64,000 nt of DNA from Candidatus Homeothermus arabinoxylanisolvens (GCA_001689405.1 LUJO01000028.1:1-64000), one strand, 5' to 3'; positions 1-8,446 are shown, counted from the stretch's first letter. Notes: generated by a model from the letters alone, not told the origin. Made by a program: numbers and translations.

Positions 1-10
1 GGGTCCCTTT

Positions 11-109
11 TCAAATGTTAGATGCAGATGATTGCGCGAAGACGGGCATGCTTATCGCGGGGGCTCCGAGTGTGAGCACTGCCGCTAACAGATATGCTTT
101 CTTATTCAT
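11..109 (-). CDS. Short signal-peptide ORF, possibly the broken 5' end of a larger gene
   Basis: An ATG at 109-107 opens a 32-codon frame that ends at TGA (13-11). The translation has a Lys-Lys start, a hydrophobic core and an Ala-Gln junction (VFAQ), so it looks like a complete Sec signal peptide with only about seven residues after it. It lies 37 bp downstream of the DUF4959-type lipoprotein gene on the same strand, where an exported glycan-use protein would be expected. Either this is a tiny exported peptide, or the gene is frameshifted next to the window edge (shifting by one base at the stop gives FEKGP). The window ends too soon to decide. Confidence 0.35.
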   Translation of the reverse strand: MNKKAYLLAAVLTLGAPAISMPVFAQSSASNI

Positions 110-146
110 TGCAAAATGTTTTTGACTGATTTATTACGATTTAAGA

Positions 147-1379
147 TTACTCGGCGGGAGTATAGGCGTTGAACTCCGATATCATCACGAAGTTGCCTCC
201 CTTGTCGGATTTGGCGAAATAAACCTTGATATAACGAGCTTTTTTCACCTCTTTCATAGCAAACAGCTGATGACGGTCGACATTGCGGTCAAACGGATAC
301 CATCCCAGATCATCCCACTGCCAGTCATTCGGATCGGCGCCTGTGGCGTTGGCTGCGGAACAGGTATAGAATGTCTGACCTATGTGAGTGCCGTTGTTAC
401 CGCCACGACGGCGTATGGATACATTTGACACATCCACATCTTCGCCCATGTCTATTATAAAGAAGTGGGGATAATCCGATGCTTGCTTCCATGCGGTGTG
501 CCAGAATGTGCCTTCGTCACCGTCGAGCATGGCTACCACACGTCCTTTGGGGAATCCGCCCTCACCACCTGCTTCCTGCGACGAGTATCCGATCTGCGCG
601 TCGTAGTTGTCGGCAAAACCGGGGAATGTCCAAGCCGTGCGGTCAAGTGCCACGACTTTCTTGGTAGATGCCTCAAGATTACGGGCTTCCGATGAGTTGC
701 CGTCGGCATCCTGCGCGGTAACTGACAGCGATGCGATGCCGCCGTTGATAAACTCCTTGTCGGAAGTGAACAGGTGCACAAACTGCTTGGACTCGCTATT
801 GGGCGATGCCTCAAACTTGTACGAACCTTTCTTGGATGCGTCAGCCTTGTCGGTGTATTGTACTTCTACAAATACTTTGGCTACAGTCTCGTTTTTGTAA
901 CCTACGTATATTCCGCCAAATGCCGGCTCGGCTGTAATGGATTGTGCCACCGCAAGAAATGCGGGGGCTCCGGGAGCGGCCGAATAGGTAACCGCACCCT
1001 GATTGTTGCCTCGAAGAGAGCATGCGTAGAGATTGAACTCCACCGGATCAGTTGCGACAAAACCGCTGATAGTGGCTTTCATTACACCGTTCTCATCGGC
1101 GTGATCTTTTGAAAACATCTGATAGACCTCTTCGCCCTTGGCGTTCTTATAGGTCACTTTGGTGTACATGTAACTCGGATCGGAGGGTATGGTCCAAGTC
1201 AGGTAGACCTCTCCGGGACCCGCAACAGAACTGACATCGGTCACTTTGGCCGGTGCAGCGTCATTGATACTGGCCTTACCTTCAGTCTCGTCACCGCAAG
1301 ACGACAACATCAGCGACGGTCCGGCGAGGAGAGTCGCAATGAAGGCAGCACGAAATAAATTAAGCACTGTTTGTTTCAT
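147..1379 (-). CDS. Surface lipoprotein with DUF4959/DUF5126/DUF5000 (discoidin-like) architecture
   Basis: A 410-residue exported lipoprotein. The signal peptide ends in a lipobox with Cys28 (LSSC), followed by an acidic stretch (GDETE) like Bacteroidetes lipoprotein export signals, so outer-surface display is likely. Residues 40-140 look fibronectin-III-like (DUF4959), the middle is a second beta domain, and the last 150 residues (HTAWK, FFIIDMG, ARYIKVYF) look like an F5/8 type C discoidin fold (DUF5000). Such proteins usually sit beside SusC/SusD pairs and are thought to bind glycans; no SusC/SusD is visible here, though the operon may continue past the window. It lies 49 bp downstream of the ECF sigma gene and is probably cotranscribed. 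Family assignment is by pattern; the ligand is unknown. Confidence 0.8.
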   Translation of the reverse strand: MKQTVLNLFRAAFIATLLAGPSLMLSSCGDETEGKASINDAAPAKVTDVSSVAGPGEVYLTWTIPSDPSYMYTKVTYKNAKGEEVYQMFSKDHADENGVMKATISGFVATDPVEFNLYACSLRGNNQGAVTYSAAPGAPAFLAVAQSITAEPAFGGIYVGYKNETVAKVFVEVQYTDKADASKKGSYKFEASPNSESKQFVHLFTSDKEFINGGIASLSVTAQDADGNSSEARNLEASTKKVVALDRTAWTFPGFADNYDAQIGYSSQEAGGEGGFPKGRVVAMLDGDEGTFWHTAWKQASDYPHFFIIDMGEDVDVSNVSIRRRGGNNGTHIGQTFYTCSAANATGADPNDWQWDDLGWYPFDRNVDRHQLFAMKEVKKARYIKVYFAKSDKGGNFVMISEFNAYTPAE

Positions 1380-1428
1380 ACGGTTAATTTAAAGTTAATT
1401 ACTATATAGTTAAACACTGATATCTTTA

Positions 1429-1944
1429 CTAAGCTATGGCCGATATAAATCCGCGTACTGTGCGGCGCGCGCGGCACAATTGATTTTCTACCGTACGCAT
1501 CGACAGGTCCATGCCTAAGGCTATCTCGTCGACCGACTTGTCCTTGAATCGGGTCAACACATATATAATACGGCGCCGCTCCGGAAGAGCCTTGACGCAC
1601 TTCGCCTCATATAGCGCGATATCACGGGCCACGACAAGCGACTCCGTGTTATAGTCGGCAATACTCTCCGCCAAACTGATGTCGGCACCTTCGACAGCGC
1701 GCGTGATATATATATGACGCAGGTAGTCATTGACAAGATTTCGCGCTACGGTGTATATGAACGGTCGCAACGACTCGGCCGCAAGTTGCTTGTCATATTC
1801 AAGAAGACGCAACCATACATCCTGCGCTATATTCTCGGCATCGAAGATGTCGTTGACACGCGCAGATATGTAGTTGAGTACATCCTGATAGTACTCTACA
1901 TAGCTTTGGGCTATTAAATCATTGTTCCGTGACCGGTTTTCCAT
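1429..1944 (-). CDS. ECF-type RNA polymerase sigma factor
   Basis: 171 residues with both ECF sigma domains. Region 2 (about residues 14-78) carries the DAENIAQDVWLRLL core-binding helix and the FIYTVARNLVNDYLR promoter-melting segment; region 4 (about 118-168) has LPERRRIIYVL and the helix-turn-helix DEIALGMDLSMRTVENQL. In Bacteroidales such sigmas usually precede a FecR-type anti-sigma and a SusC/SusD locus. Here the next gene is a discoidin-like lipoprotein and no FecR is visible, so control may be transcriptional or by a distant partner. The start is an ATG 49-70 nt downstream of a -7 box at 2006-2013, with strong palindromes further upstream. Confidence 0.93.
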   Translation of the reverse strand: MENRSRNNDLIAQSYVEYYQDVLNYISARVNDIFDAENIAQDVWLRLLEYDKQLAAESLRPFIYTVARNLVNDYLRHIYITRAVEGADISLAESIADYNTESLVVARDIALYEAKCVKALPERRRIIYVLTRFKDKSVDEIALGMDLSMRTVENQLCRARRTVRGFISAIA

Positions 1945-2005
1945 GAGTCGGAGTAATTAATGTTTCACATGGTAGCGAGAGCATGTTTTTGCAATCGGTA
2001 CATGG

Positions 2006-2013
2006 CAAAATTA
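2006..2013 (-). promoter_or_regulatory. Promoter -7 box for the sigma factor gene
   Basis: On the minus strand this reads TAATTTTG, matching the Bacteroidetes TAnnTTTG box. No good TTG is found about 20 nt upstream, as expected if an activator compensates. It predicts a start near 2002 and a leader of about 58 nt. The palindrome at 2051-2082 would be centred near -64. Confidence 0.55.
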
Positions 2014-2050
2014 TGTTAATTCCGACGAGTGGAAAAAGTTTTACACTCCT

Positions 2051-2082
2051 AATATGTCTCAAATTATTATTTGAGACATATT
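2051..2082. promoter_or_regulatory. Perfect 14-bp inverted repeat upstream of the sigma factor gene (candidate operator)
   Basis: Arms AATATGTCTCAAAT (2051-2064) and its exact complement (2069-2082) flank a 4-nt TATT spacer. It has no T-tract, and the upstream gene already has its own terminator at 2371-2413, so it is a poor terminator candidate. The core half-site TTTGAGAC recurs in the weaker dyad at 2119-2149. A dimeric regulator site for the sigma gene is the simplest reading. Confidence 0.6.
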
Positions 2083-2118
2083 TCTCACAACATACTGTAA
2101 TTCAACATATTAAGAAAT

Positions 2119-2149
2119 TGAGATTTTAGTCTCACAATAATTTGAGACT
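2119..2149. promoter_or_regulatory. Second dyad with the same GTCTCA/TGAGAC half-sites
   Basis: TGAGATTTTAGTCTCA (2119-2134) is an imperfect hairpin, and AGTCTCA (2128-2134) also pairs with TGAGACT (2143-2149). The TTTGAGAC half-site at 2141-2148 is the same octamer as in the perfect palindrome 65-70 bp closer to the gene. The rest of the 1945-2439 gap (2150-2370) shows nothing I can name. Confidence 0.45.
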
Positions 2150-2370
2150 CCAAGTCCTATAACCGAAGCATGTTACATGGATTATTTTTAGTTTAAAATC
2201 CAAAAAATTCACCATTTTCAACACTTATCCCGACTACATAGACTTAACAATTATGGGGTCAGGAACAGATTGCCGGAAACAAAAATACAGCAAGCACGGT
2301 TGTCAAACTGTCAGTGTCGGCACGGATGCCGGCACCAATCTTATTAACACTTCAACCATGCTTTGCAGCT

Positions 2371-2413
2371 TACAAAAAAATATGAGGCACGGACCTTACG
2401 GTCCATGCCTCAT
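2371..2413 (-). terminator. Rho-independent terminator after the FKBP gene
   Basis: A 14-bp stem (2382-2395 with 2400-2413, one mismatch, TTAC loop) is followed on the minus strand by TA and seven T residues. It sits 27 bp after the stop of the FKBP gene and separates it from the sigma factor unit. Confidence 0.9.
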
Positions 2414-2439
2414 GTATGATGAAGTATACAGTGCCTATA

Positions 2440-3009
2440 TCAATGGCAACCGCCACAGCAGCCGTCGTTGCAGCCACCCTCTTCACCGCAACCGTCATGG
2501 TCGCAGCCGCAGCCGCCACAACCTTGCGCGGGCTTAAGTTCCTCAGGAGTAGCATCGCGCACAACCCCGATACTGCCTACAAAACGTACATCCTTGCCGG
2601 CAAGCGGGTGATTGAAATCCATAACAACCTCCTTGTCGGTAACTTCAAGTACCTTGCCGGAGATACGGTATCCGTCATGAGTCAACATCGGCACTACGGC
2701 ACCGGGCTTTATATGCTCGGCATCAAATTTGCCGTCAATCTCAAAAAGCTCTTTTTCAAGATGTGCCACCTGTTCGGGGTCATAGTTGCCGAAACTCTCT
2801 TCAGCCGATACTTTTACGTCAAATTTATCGCCTGTAGTCAGACCGTCGATAGCCTTTTCGAGCGGAGCTATGACACCGCGAGTCACTCCGAATACAATCT
2901 TTTCGGGATCTTCAGCATCGACCTGATGCACCAGAGTCTCGCCATCGGGATTTACCACATATAAGTCGTAAACCATTTCGACATATTTGCCGGGTTGTAT
3001 TTTTTCCAT
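2440..3009 (-). CDS. slyD: FKBP-type peptidyl-prolyl isomerase, SlyD-like, with Cys/His/Gly metal-binding tail
   Basis: 189 residues. The FKBP domain with the SlyD insert-in-flap fills residues 1-150 (MVYDLYVVNPDGE, PLEKAIDGLTTGDKF, EVVMDFNHPLAGK). The last 30 residues are a run of Cys, Gly, His and Asp (CGGCGCDHDGCGEE and onward), resembling the nickel/zinc-binding tail of SlyD. The family is a cytoplasmic folding helper, and in some bacteria a metallochaperone. It stands alone: the next gene upstream (mgtE) has its own terminator, and a strong terminator follows. No standard promoter box is obvious in the 97-bp upstream gap. Confidence 0.93.
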   Translation of the reverse strand: MEKIQPGKYVEMVYDLYVVNPDGETLVHQVDAEDPEKIVFGVTRGVIAPLEKAIDGLTTGDKFDVKVSAEESFGNYDPEQVAHLEKELFEIDGKFDAEHIKPGAVVPMLTHDGYRISGKVLEVTDKEVVMDFNHPLAGKDVRFVGSIGVVRDATPEELKPAQGCGGCGCDHDGCGEEGGCNDGCCGGCH

Positions 3010-3068
3010 AATCGTCTTATTATATATTAATGTGTACTTACTACTTTGTAATAAACAAAAACCGGGCC

Positions 3069-3091
3069 AAAAAAGATGTTAAGAGAACATC
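3069..3091 (-). terminator. Terminator after mgtE
   Basis: On the minus strand a short stem GATGTT-CTCTT-AACATC (3091-3075) is followed directly by six T residues (3074-3069). It lies 16 bp after the mgtE stop. The stem is short but the T-run is good. Confidence 0.65.
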
Positions 3092-3106
3092 CTATGACAC
3101 ATCTTG

Positions 3107-4483
3107 TCAGATACTCGTGCCGAAAGCCGCTATAAGTGCCGAGCTGATCGACATGTATATGACCATGCCTATTATATCGTTGGTTATCGATATGAACGGG
3201 CCGGTGGCAAGGGCCGGGTCAATCCTGAACCGCTCAAGTGTAAGCGGCACGAATGTTCCGAATATCGAGGCGAACACCACTACGGCGAAAAGCGACAGCG
3301 ACACAGCCACAGTAGTCACCTGTGTGGGACCGAGAGCGAATATATTGTAGACAAGTACCAGTAGCGATATGATACATGCATTCAGCAATCCGACTCCGAG
3401 CTCCTTGAAAAGCTGTTTGGTCGAGCTCTTGATGTCAAGCGAACCGTTGGCAAGTCCCTGCACAATGATAGCCGATGACTGTATGCCGACATTTCCGCCC
3501 GTTCCACCAATAAGCGGTATAAACAGCGCCATAGCGGGATTCACGGCAAAGCCCGACTCGAAATGTCCGAGTATCAGCGAGTTTCCGATACCGCCGAGCA
3601 TACCGATAAGCAGCCACGGCAAACGCGCCTTGGTCTGGTGAAACATGGTGTCGTTGCTCTCGATATCGCCCGAAAGACCCGAAGCCAACTGGTAGTCACG
3701 CTCGCTCTGTTCACGCGCCTCGTCCATGACGTCGTCGACGGTGATCTGTCCGACAAGACGCCCTATAGAGTCCACGACAGGCATGGCCACAAGGTCATAT
3801 TTCTCGAAATCGAGTGTCAGCTCATCGACCGGGGTATCGGTCTTTACCGACACCGGATCAAGTTCCATGACATGTTTTATCTTGGACACCGACGGGTGGG
3901 TAATCATCTTTTTCAGCGGAAACACTCCCCGCAGACGATAATCATTATCGACCACATACACATAATATATATCGTCAAGGTCCTCGGCCTGCTTGCGCAT
4001 CTCCTGCACACACTGGGGCATGCTCCAGTTCTCGTTCACGACGATCATCTCGGTACCCATAAGACCGCCGGCGGTGTCTTCGTCGTACTTCAACAGGTCT
4101 ATGATGTCGCCGGCCTGCTCCACGTCGTCGATATGTGACAGGATCTCGTCACGGTCCTCCTCGTCAAGCTCCTGAATTATGTCGACCGCATCGTCGGTAT
4201 CAAGGTGGTCTATGACCTGCTTGGCTATATCCTCGCTCGACATGGCGCTGAGCAGCTTGTGCCGGTCATCCTCGTCAAGCTCCATCAGCACGTCGGCAGC
4301 CTGATCGGCATCAAGAAGCCTGAACAGAAATTCAGCCTGCTCAAGGTCAAGGTCGCGATACAATTCGGCGATGTCGGCCGGGTGAAGCTTCGCAAGCTCC
4401 TTACGGGCCGTCTCCTCGTCGCGATTGCTTATCACGCCCGCTATATGCTCAAGATATTCGGGTGTATACTCTTTCATCAGCAT
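3107..4483 (-). CDS. mgtE: MgtE-family magnesium transporter
   Basis: 458 residues, normal family length. The order is the classic one: acidic superhelical N domain (about 10-125, rich in LHPADIAELYRDL-type repeats), a CBS pair (about 130-255, ending GQITVDDVMDEA), then a C-terminal membrane domain of about five helices including the pore helix region (NPAMALFIPLIGGTGGNVG) and the last helix NDIIGMVIYMSI. The family is a Mg2+-gated inner-membrane channel for magnesium uptake. Its ATG at 4483 overlaps the rsmA stop (4479-4477); a second Met at 4477 is also possible. Cotranscription and translational coupling with rsmA are likely. Confidence 0.95.
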   Translation of the reverse strand: MLMKEYTPEYLEHIAGVISNRDEETARKELAKLHPADIAELYRDLDLEQAEFLFRLLDADQAADVLMELDEDDRHKLLSAMSSEDIAKQVIDHLDTDDAVDIIQELDEEDRDEILSHIDDVEQAGDIIDLLKYDEDTAGGLMGTEMIVVNENWSMPQCVQEMRKQAEDLDDIYYVYVVDNDYRLRGVFPLKKMITHPSVSKIKHVMELDPVSVKTDTPVDELTLDFEKYDLVAMPVVDSIGRLVGQITVDDVMDEAREQSERDYQLASGLSGDIESNDTMFHQTKARLPWLLIGMLGGIGNSLILGHFESGFAVNPAMALFIPLIGGTGGNVGIQSSAIIVQGLANGSLDIKSSTKQLFKELGVGLLNACIISLLVLVYNIFALGPTQVTTVAVSLSLFAVVVFASIFGTFVPLTLERFRIDPALATGPFISITNDIIGMVIYMSISSALIAAFGTSI

Positions 4484-5271
4484 ATTGAGCCGTCACGCAT
4501 GGCGGCAATTTTTTTTGTAAGTTCCACAAATCGATTTACGCCGAGTTGTTCGGGGCGCATGGCCCATACGGGATCATCGTCAAACGTTGCCGAAGGGGGG
4601 AGAAGTCCCCGCAATGAATTGCGCAACGTCTTGCGCCGCTGACCGAACGAGGTCTTCACCACGGTCCTGAACAGACGTTCGTCACATCCGAGGCTCGTCA
4701 CCGAGTTGCGCGTACAGCGTATGACGCCCGACTTCACTTTTGGCGGCGGATTAAACACATGTTCGTCTACGGTAAACAGATACTCGACATCGTACCATGC
4801 CTGAAGCAACACGCTAAGTATACCATACACTTTCGAACCGGGAGCGGCGGCAAGCCTCTCGGCCACCTCCTTCTGCAACATGCCTGAACAGCAAGGTATA
4901 CTGTCCTTATAATCAAGAACTTTAAAAAATATCTGCGACGATATGTTGTACGGATAATTGCCTATGACGCAAAACTCGCGGCCGCCCATCAGCTCCGACA
5001 GATCCATTTTAAGGAAGTCACCGTCGACTATCCGCTCTTTCAACTCCGGAAAATTCTCATTCAGATAATCGACACTCTCCTTATCTATTTCGACGACAGT
5101 GACGTCATGGCCTTCGTCAATAAGATATCGGGTGAGCACTCCCATGCCGGGCCCCACTTCGAGCACCGGCACCCCCTTGTACCGGTCAAGAGTGGCGGCA
5201 ATGCGCTCGGCAACCGACTTGTCGGTAAGAAAATGCTGGCCAAGAGCCTTTTTGGGTTTAACTTTCTGCAT
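4477..5271 (-). CDS. rsmA: 16S rRNA dimethyladenosine transferase RsmA (KsgA)
   Basis: Methylates two adjacent adenines near the 3' end of 16S rRNA during 30S maturation. From ATG 5271 it is 264 residues, beginning MQKVKPKKALGQHFL, the canonical family N-terminus. The SAM motif VLEVGPGMGVLT and the catalytic motif GNYPYNISSQIF (family N[LP]PY, here NYPY) are present; the C-terminus has the usual small helical domain. An earlier in-frame ATG at 5295 adds eight non-conserved residues, but a promoter box at 5300-5307 would put it at about +2, so 5271 is preferred. It is the first gene of the rsmA-mgtE pair. Confidence 0.95.
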   Translation of the reverse strand: MQKVKPKKALGQHFLTDKSVAERIAATLDRYKGVPVLEVGPGMGVLTRYLIDEGHDVTVVEIDKESVDYLNENFPELKERIVDGDFLKMDLSELMGGREFCVIGNYPYNISSQIFFKVLDYKDSIPCCSGMLQKEVAERLAAAPGSKVYGILSVLLQAWYDVEYLFTVDEHVFNPPPKVKSGVIRCTRNSVTSLGCDERLFRTVVKTSFGQRRKTLRNSLRGLLPPSATFDDDPVWAMRPEQLGVNRFVELTKKIAAMRDGSIC

Positions 5272-5299
5272 GGGCCGGTAATTTTTATAAATCAACTTA

Positions 5300-5330
5300 C
5301 AAACTTAACCAGAATTTTCGAAAAGCCCAA
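5300..5330 (-). promoter_or_regulatory. Promoter of rsmA-mgtE
   Basis: Minus-strand TAAGTTTG (5307-5300) with TTG (5330-5328) 20 nt upstream. It predicts a start near 5296 and a leader of about 25 nt to ATG 5271. Confidence 0.65.
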
Positions 5331-5399
5331 AGAAAAACCGACCAATGTAGACAGACAAGACCAAAGAGTACCATGACCGGGCACGGTATACAAGCATAT

Positions 5400-6110
5400 T
5401 CAGCGCAGGATAGGCCAACGGTAAGCCCGCAATGCGGCTATATAAGCGGCTTCCTTGCCATTGCAATATCGGTTGCACAACTCATGAAAGCGGCGGGAGT
5501 GCGACATATGGGTAAGGTGAGCCAGTTCATGGCATACAATATAATCACGCAGCTCCTGAGGAAGGAACACCAACGCATGACTGAGATGGATAGTACGGGC
5601 CGAAGTACACTTGCCGAGTGTACGGTAGCCGCTCATAATATGCCACGAAACGGGCGATAAGCCATGCCGACGCGCAAGCTCGCGTGCCGCGGGCAGAAGC
5701 AGACGCGGCGCCACCTTCGCCGCCACCCGACACATCATGGAACTTATCATCAGACGCCCCTTGTCAGACGACATATCTATATCGGTGCCCACTTCAAGAT
5801 AAGCGCGGTCCTCCGTCACGGTAACGAGAATTGACGACGGTCTATGACTCTGGCTTTTTATCTCGAAAGCAAATCCGTCAAGAGGTATAGTCATCCCGGG
5901 ATAATAAGACACGTCAGGCCGCTTAGCCATAAGCCGTGGAGCAAACCTGTCGAGCACATCGCGTATCTCACTCTCACCGACGCCGACAGGCACTGTCAGG
6001 TGCACTGCGCCGTCGCGCCAGCGTGCCACAAACCGTCGTGCATCGGAACGCACCGACACACATACATCACCCAGTACGGAGTGTATTATAACTCGACGTG
6101 AAATTATCAT
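5400..6110 (-). CDS. YgjP-like (DUF45) zinc metallopeptidase-type protein
   Basis: 236 residues from ATG 6110, chosen because that ATG overlaps the nadK stop as ATGA; a start at 6122 is also open. The C-terminal third has the DUF45/YgjP signature: YIVCHELAHLTHMSHSRRF, i.e. HExxH zinc ligands plus a downstream His, preceded by GKCTSARTIHLSHALVFLP. The fold is related to SprT/M48-type gluzincins; no signal peptide is seen, so it should be cytoplasmic. YgjP's cellular role is not settled. It is the third gene of a CBS-nadK-ygjP unit. The catalytic His and Glu residues are intact. Confidence 0.85.
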   Translation of the reverse strand: MIISRRVIIHSVLGDVCVSVRSDARRFVARWRDGAVHLTVPVGVGESEIRDVLDRFAPRLMAKRPDVSYYPGMTIPLDGFAFEIKSQSHRPSSILVTVTEDRAYLEVGTDIDMSSDKGRLMISSMMCRVAAKVAPRLLLPAARELARRHGLSPVSWHIMSGYRTLGKCTSARTIHLSHALVFLPQELRDYIVCHELAHLTHMSHSRRFHELCNRYCNGKEAAYIAALRAYRWPILR

Positions 6111-6970
6111 CCGGCCCCCCAAAGCAGTTTTGACCGGAGGGTGTCAACAAAACGGTGGTCAAGACGTTGCACTACTTTTGTGACAAACGGGGCCCGCTTC
6201 ATGATGATGGTAGTCGATACGGGCAAAGTCACCGAACGACCGTCAAGACTCACGCGATAAGAGCTCGTACGCGACCGCGTGTTGACCGACACCACGCTGT
6301 CATCACTGACCACAAGAGGCCTCATGGTAAGTGAATGGGCGGCTACGGGCGATATGATCCAGACAGGAGCCTGCGGCGCGACGATAGGACCTCCGACCGA
6401 CAAATTATATCCTGTCGATCCGGTAGGAGTCGATATGATAAGACCGTCGGCGCGGTAGTCGGCAAGCCCGGCTCCGTCGACAGAAGCCTTCATAGTAATC
6501 ATCGATGCGGTGTCCTGCTTGAGTATGGCCACTTCGTTGAGCGCATAGGGCCAGCAGTCAATCTTTATGTCGGGCGACGTAACCTCGATCATCGTACGGT
6601 TTTCCACCCGGAAGTCGCCGTTGAACAGGTTGTCGAGTCCGGCGTCCATTTCGTCCACTTTCACATCGGCGAGATAACCGAGATGCCCCGTATTTATACC
6701 TAATATAGGTATCTCCTTGCTGCCCACACGCTGGGCAGTGCGCAGAAACGTGCCGTCACCGCCTATGCTGAGCGCTATGGCAGCGTTAAAGTCGTCGCCC
6801 GTTATTATGTCATTGACTTTAGGCGGAGTCGGCAACATACGGCAGAGGTAGTTATAAAACGAACGTTCCATCTCAACCCACGCATTTCTGTGCGACAGGC
6901 GCTCAAAAAGCTGCAGAAGCGAGTCAAGATGCTGTTCCTGATAAGTATTTCCGAATACGGCTATCCTCAT
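6107..6970 (-). CDS. nadK: NAD kinase
   Basis: Phosphorylates NAD to NADP. 287 residues. The diagnostic GGDGTFL motif (about residues 73-79) and NTGHLGYLADV are present, then the conserved YALNEVAI (NE/D motif) and the DGLIISTPTGSTGY segment. Normal length, cytoplasmic. The start follows the CBS-protein stop by 30 bp and the stop overlaps the YgjP start by 4 bp, indicating one operon. Confidence 0.96.
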   Translation of the reverse strand: MRIAVFGNTYQEQHLDSLLQLFERLSHRNAWVEMERSFYNYLCRMLPTPPKVNDIITGDDFNAAIALSIGGDGTFLRTAQRVGSKEIPILGINTGHLGYLADVKVDEMDAGLDNLFNGDFRVENRTMIEVTSPDIKIDCWPYALNEVAILKQDTASMITMKASVDGAGLADYRADGLIISTPTGSTGYNLSVGGPIVAPQAPVWIISPVAAHSLTMRPLVVSDDSVVSVNTRSRTSSYRVSLDGRSVTLPVSTTIIMKRAPFVTKVVQRLDHRFVDTLRSKLLWGAG

Positions 6971-7000
6971 AGTGCTCAGAGAGTGTTAAAAAACAGAATA

Positions 7001-7540
7001 TTACACTTCAAGATAATGGAGCAACGCATTTACACGGTCAATCATATCGGCATTGAACATACCGGGAGTGCCGGCCATGCTTAAAGTATCGTAACCGTAA
7101 CGGGCGAGCGAGCGTGCCACCGACTCGCCCCGCGAGTGATTGACCCGTATGAGTACTGTGGTCGGGCTGTCGGGCTCGGTGCCTCCTATAACGTTCAGAT
7201 TGAGCAGATGCGCATCGGCGTCCTCCACGGCATGGGCTATGGCCGACGCACTGTACATACTTGGCGGACAAGTCACCGTAAGCTCCGAATATTCATTAAG
7301 TTGAGGGAACAGCGATGACAAAGCGCCAAGCATGGACATACGGTCGATGACGCCCAGACGCTCCTCGGTGTCGTCATCAACGACAGGGACAGCTTCCGCG
7401 CCCGAGGCCATACGCTCCAGCACCAGCGACAGCGGCGCCGACGCTTTGACAGCCTTACCTTCGGAATAAGGCTTGTCATTACGGTCATAAACAGCCGATA
7501 TTGGTATAAATTGAGTCGATATAATATCTTTTGCGGTCAA
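7001..7540 (-). CDS. CBS-domain protein with C-terminal ACT-like region
   Basis: 179 residues. A degenerate CBS pair fills residues 1-75 (AKDIISTQFIPIS, EAVPVVDDDTEERLGVID). The C-terminal half (residues 85-150: LTVTCPPSMYSASAIAHAVEDADAHLLNLNVIG) resembles an ACT-type sensor. It probably binds a nucleotide or small ligand; none is known. In many Bacteroidales this protein lies between pdxJ and nadK as here (from memory). It starts a minus-strand unit with nadK and the YgjP protein, divergent from pdxJ. A -7 box lies at 7604-7611. Confidence 0.8.
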   Translation of the reverse strand: MTAKDIISTQFIPISAVYDRNDKPYSEGKAVKASAPLSLVLERMASGAEAVPVVDDDTEERLGVIDRMSMLGALSSLFPQLNEYSELTVTCPPSMYSASAIAHAVEDADAHLLNLNVIGGTEPDSPTTVLIRVNHSRGESVARSLARYGYDTLSMAGTPGMFNADMIDRVNALLHYLEV

Positions 7541-7603
7541 AACGTTTCGTGGTTTTATTATTTCTGACTATTTTTGCAGTTGCATTTGTTGCAATATAGG
7601 TTA

Positions 7604-7611
7604 CAAATATA
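7604..7611 (-). promoter_or_regulatory. -7 box for CBS protein-nadK operon
   Basis: Minus-strand TATATTTG, 64 bp before the ATG. No TTG is found at the right distance, so support is partial. Confidence 0.45.
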
Positions 7612-7684
7612 CAGATTTTTCTCCATATAGACGTAACTTTTTATTATAACAACACATTACGACTAAACAGAGATTAATAAAAGA

Positions 7685-8398
7685 ATGACTAATCTAAGTG
7701 TTAATATCAACAAAGTAGCTACGCTCCGCAATGCCCGCGGTGAGAATGTGCCCGATGTGGAGCGTGTTGCAGTTGACTGCGAAATGTTTGGTGCGCAAGG
7801 CATAACCGTACATCCACGGCCCGATGAACGTCACATAAAGCATGAGGACGTATTTGCACTGCGTCCGCTGATAAAGACCGAATTCAACATAGAAGGATAC
7901 CCGAGTCCTGAATTCATGGATCTCGTACTCAAAGTGAAGCCCGAGCAGGTGACACTCGTACCCGACGCTCCCGACGCCCTGACATCCAATGCCGGATGGG
8001 ACGTGACAGCCAATAAGGACTTCCTCACCGAAGTGATCGACCGCCTGCGCGAGGCCGGCATAAGATCATCGGTTTTTGTCGACCCCGACGTGGCTATGAT
8101 CAAAGCCGCGGCCAAGACCGGAGCCGACCGCGTCGAGCTGTACACCAAGCCGTACGCCGACATGTACCCGTCTGACCCCGAAGGAGCTGTGGCGCCATAT
8201 GTGGAAGCGAGCAAGGCTGCCCATAACTGCGGTCTCGGCGTCAATGCCGGCCATGACCTCAACCTCATCAACCTCAAGTACTTCCACGAGAAGGTGCCGT
8301 ACCTTAACGAAGTATCGATAGGGCATGCCATCATAGCCGATGCCCTGTATATGGGCCTGAAAGAGACGATAAGGCAATACAAGGAGTGCCTTTCATGA
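7685..8398 (+). CDS. pdxJ: Pyridoxine 5'-phosphate synthase
   Basis: Condenses 1-deoxyxylulose 5-phosphate with 3-amino-2-oxopropyl phosphate to make pyridoxine 5'-phosphate. 237 residues, the usual length. Recognisable segments: NLSVNINKVATLRNARG, GAQGITVHPRPDERHI, EFNIEGYPSPEF, VTLVPDAPDALTSNAGWD, DRVELYTKPYA, GLGVNAGHDLN and the end SIGHAIIADALYMGL. It opens the plus-strand run that continues into exbB 48 bp later, so cotranscription is possible. A near-consensus TAACTTTT at 7634-7641 may be its promoter. Confidence 0.97.
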   Translation: MTNLSVNINKVATLRNARGENVPDVERVAVDCEMFGAQGITVHPRPDERHIKHEDVFALRPLIKTEFNIEGYPSPEFMDLVLKVKPEQVTLVPDAPDALTSNAGWDVTANKDFLTEVIDRLREAGIRSSVFVDPDVAMIKAAAKTGADRVELYTKPYADMYPSDPEGAVAPYVEASKAAHNCGLGVNAGHDLNLINLKYFHEKVPYLNEVSIGHAIIADALYMGLKETIRQYKECLS

Positions 8399-8446
8399 AC
8401 AGCGATCGACAAGCAATAACATCATAAAACATTCATAATCACAATT

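Noticed and set aside
2051..2149. Palindromes before the sigma gene read as a terminator
   Set aside because: The upstream gene already has a strong T-tailed terminator, and the palindromes lack T-runs on either strand.
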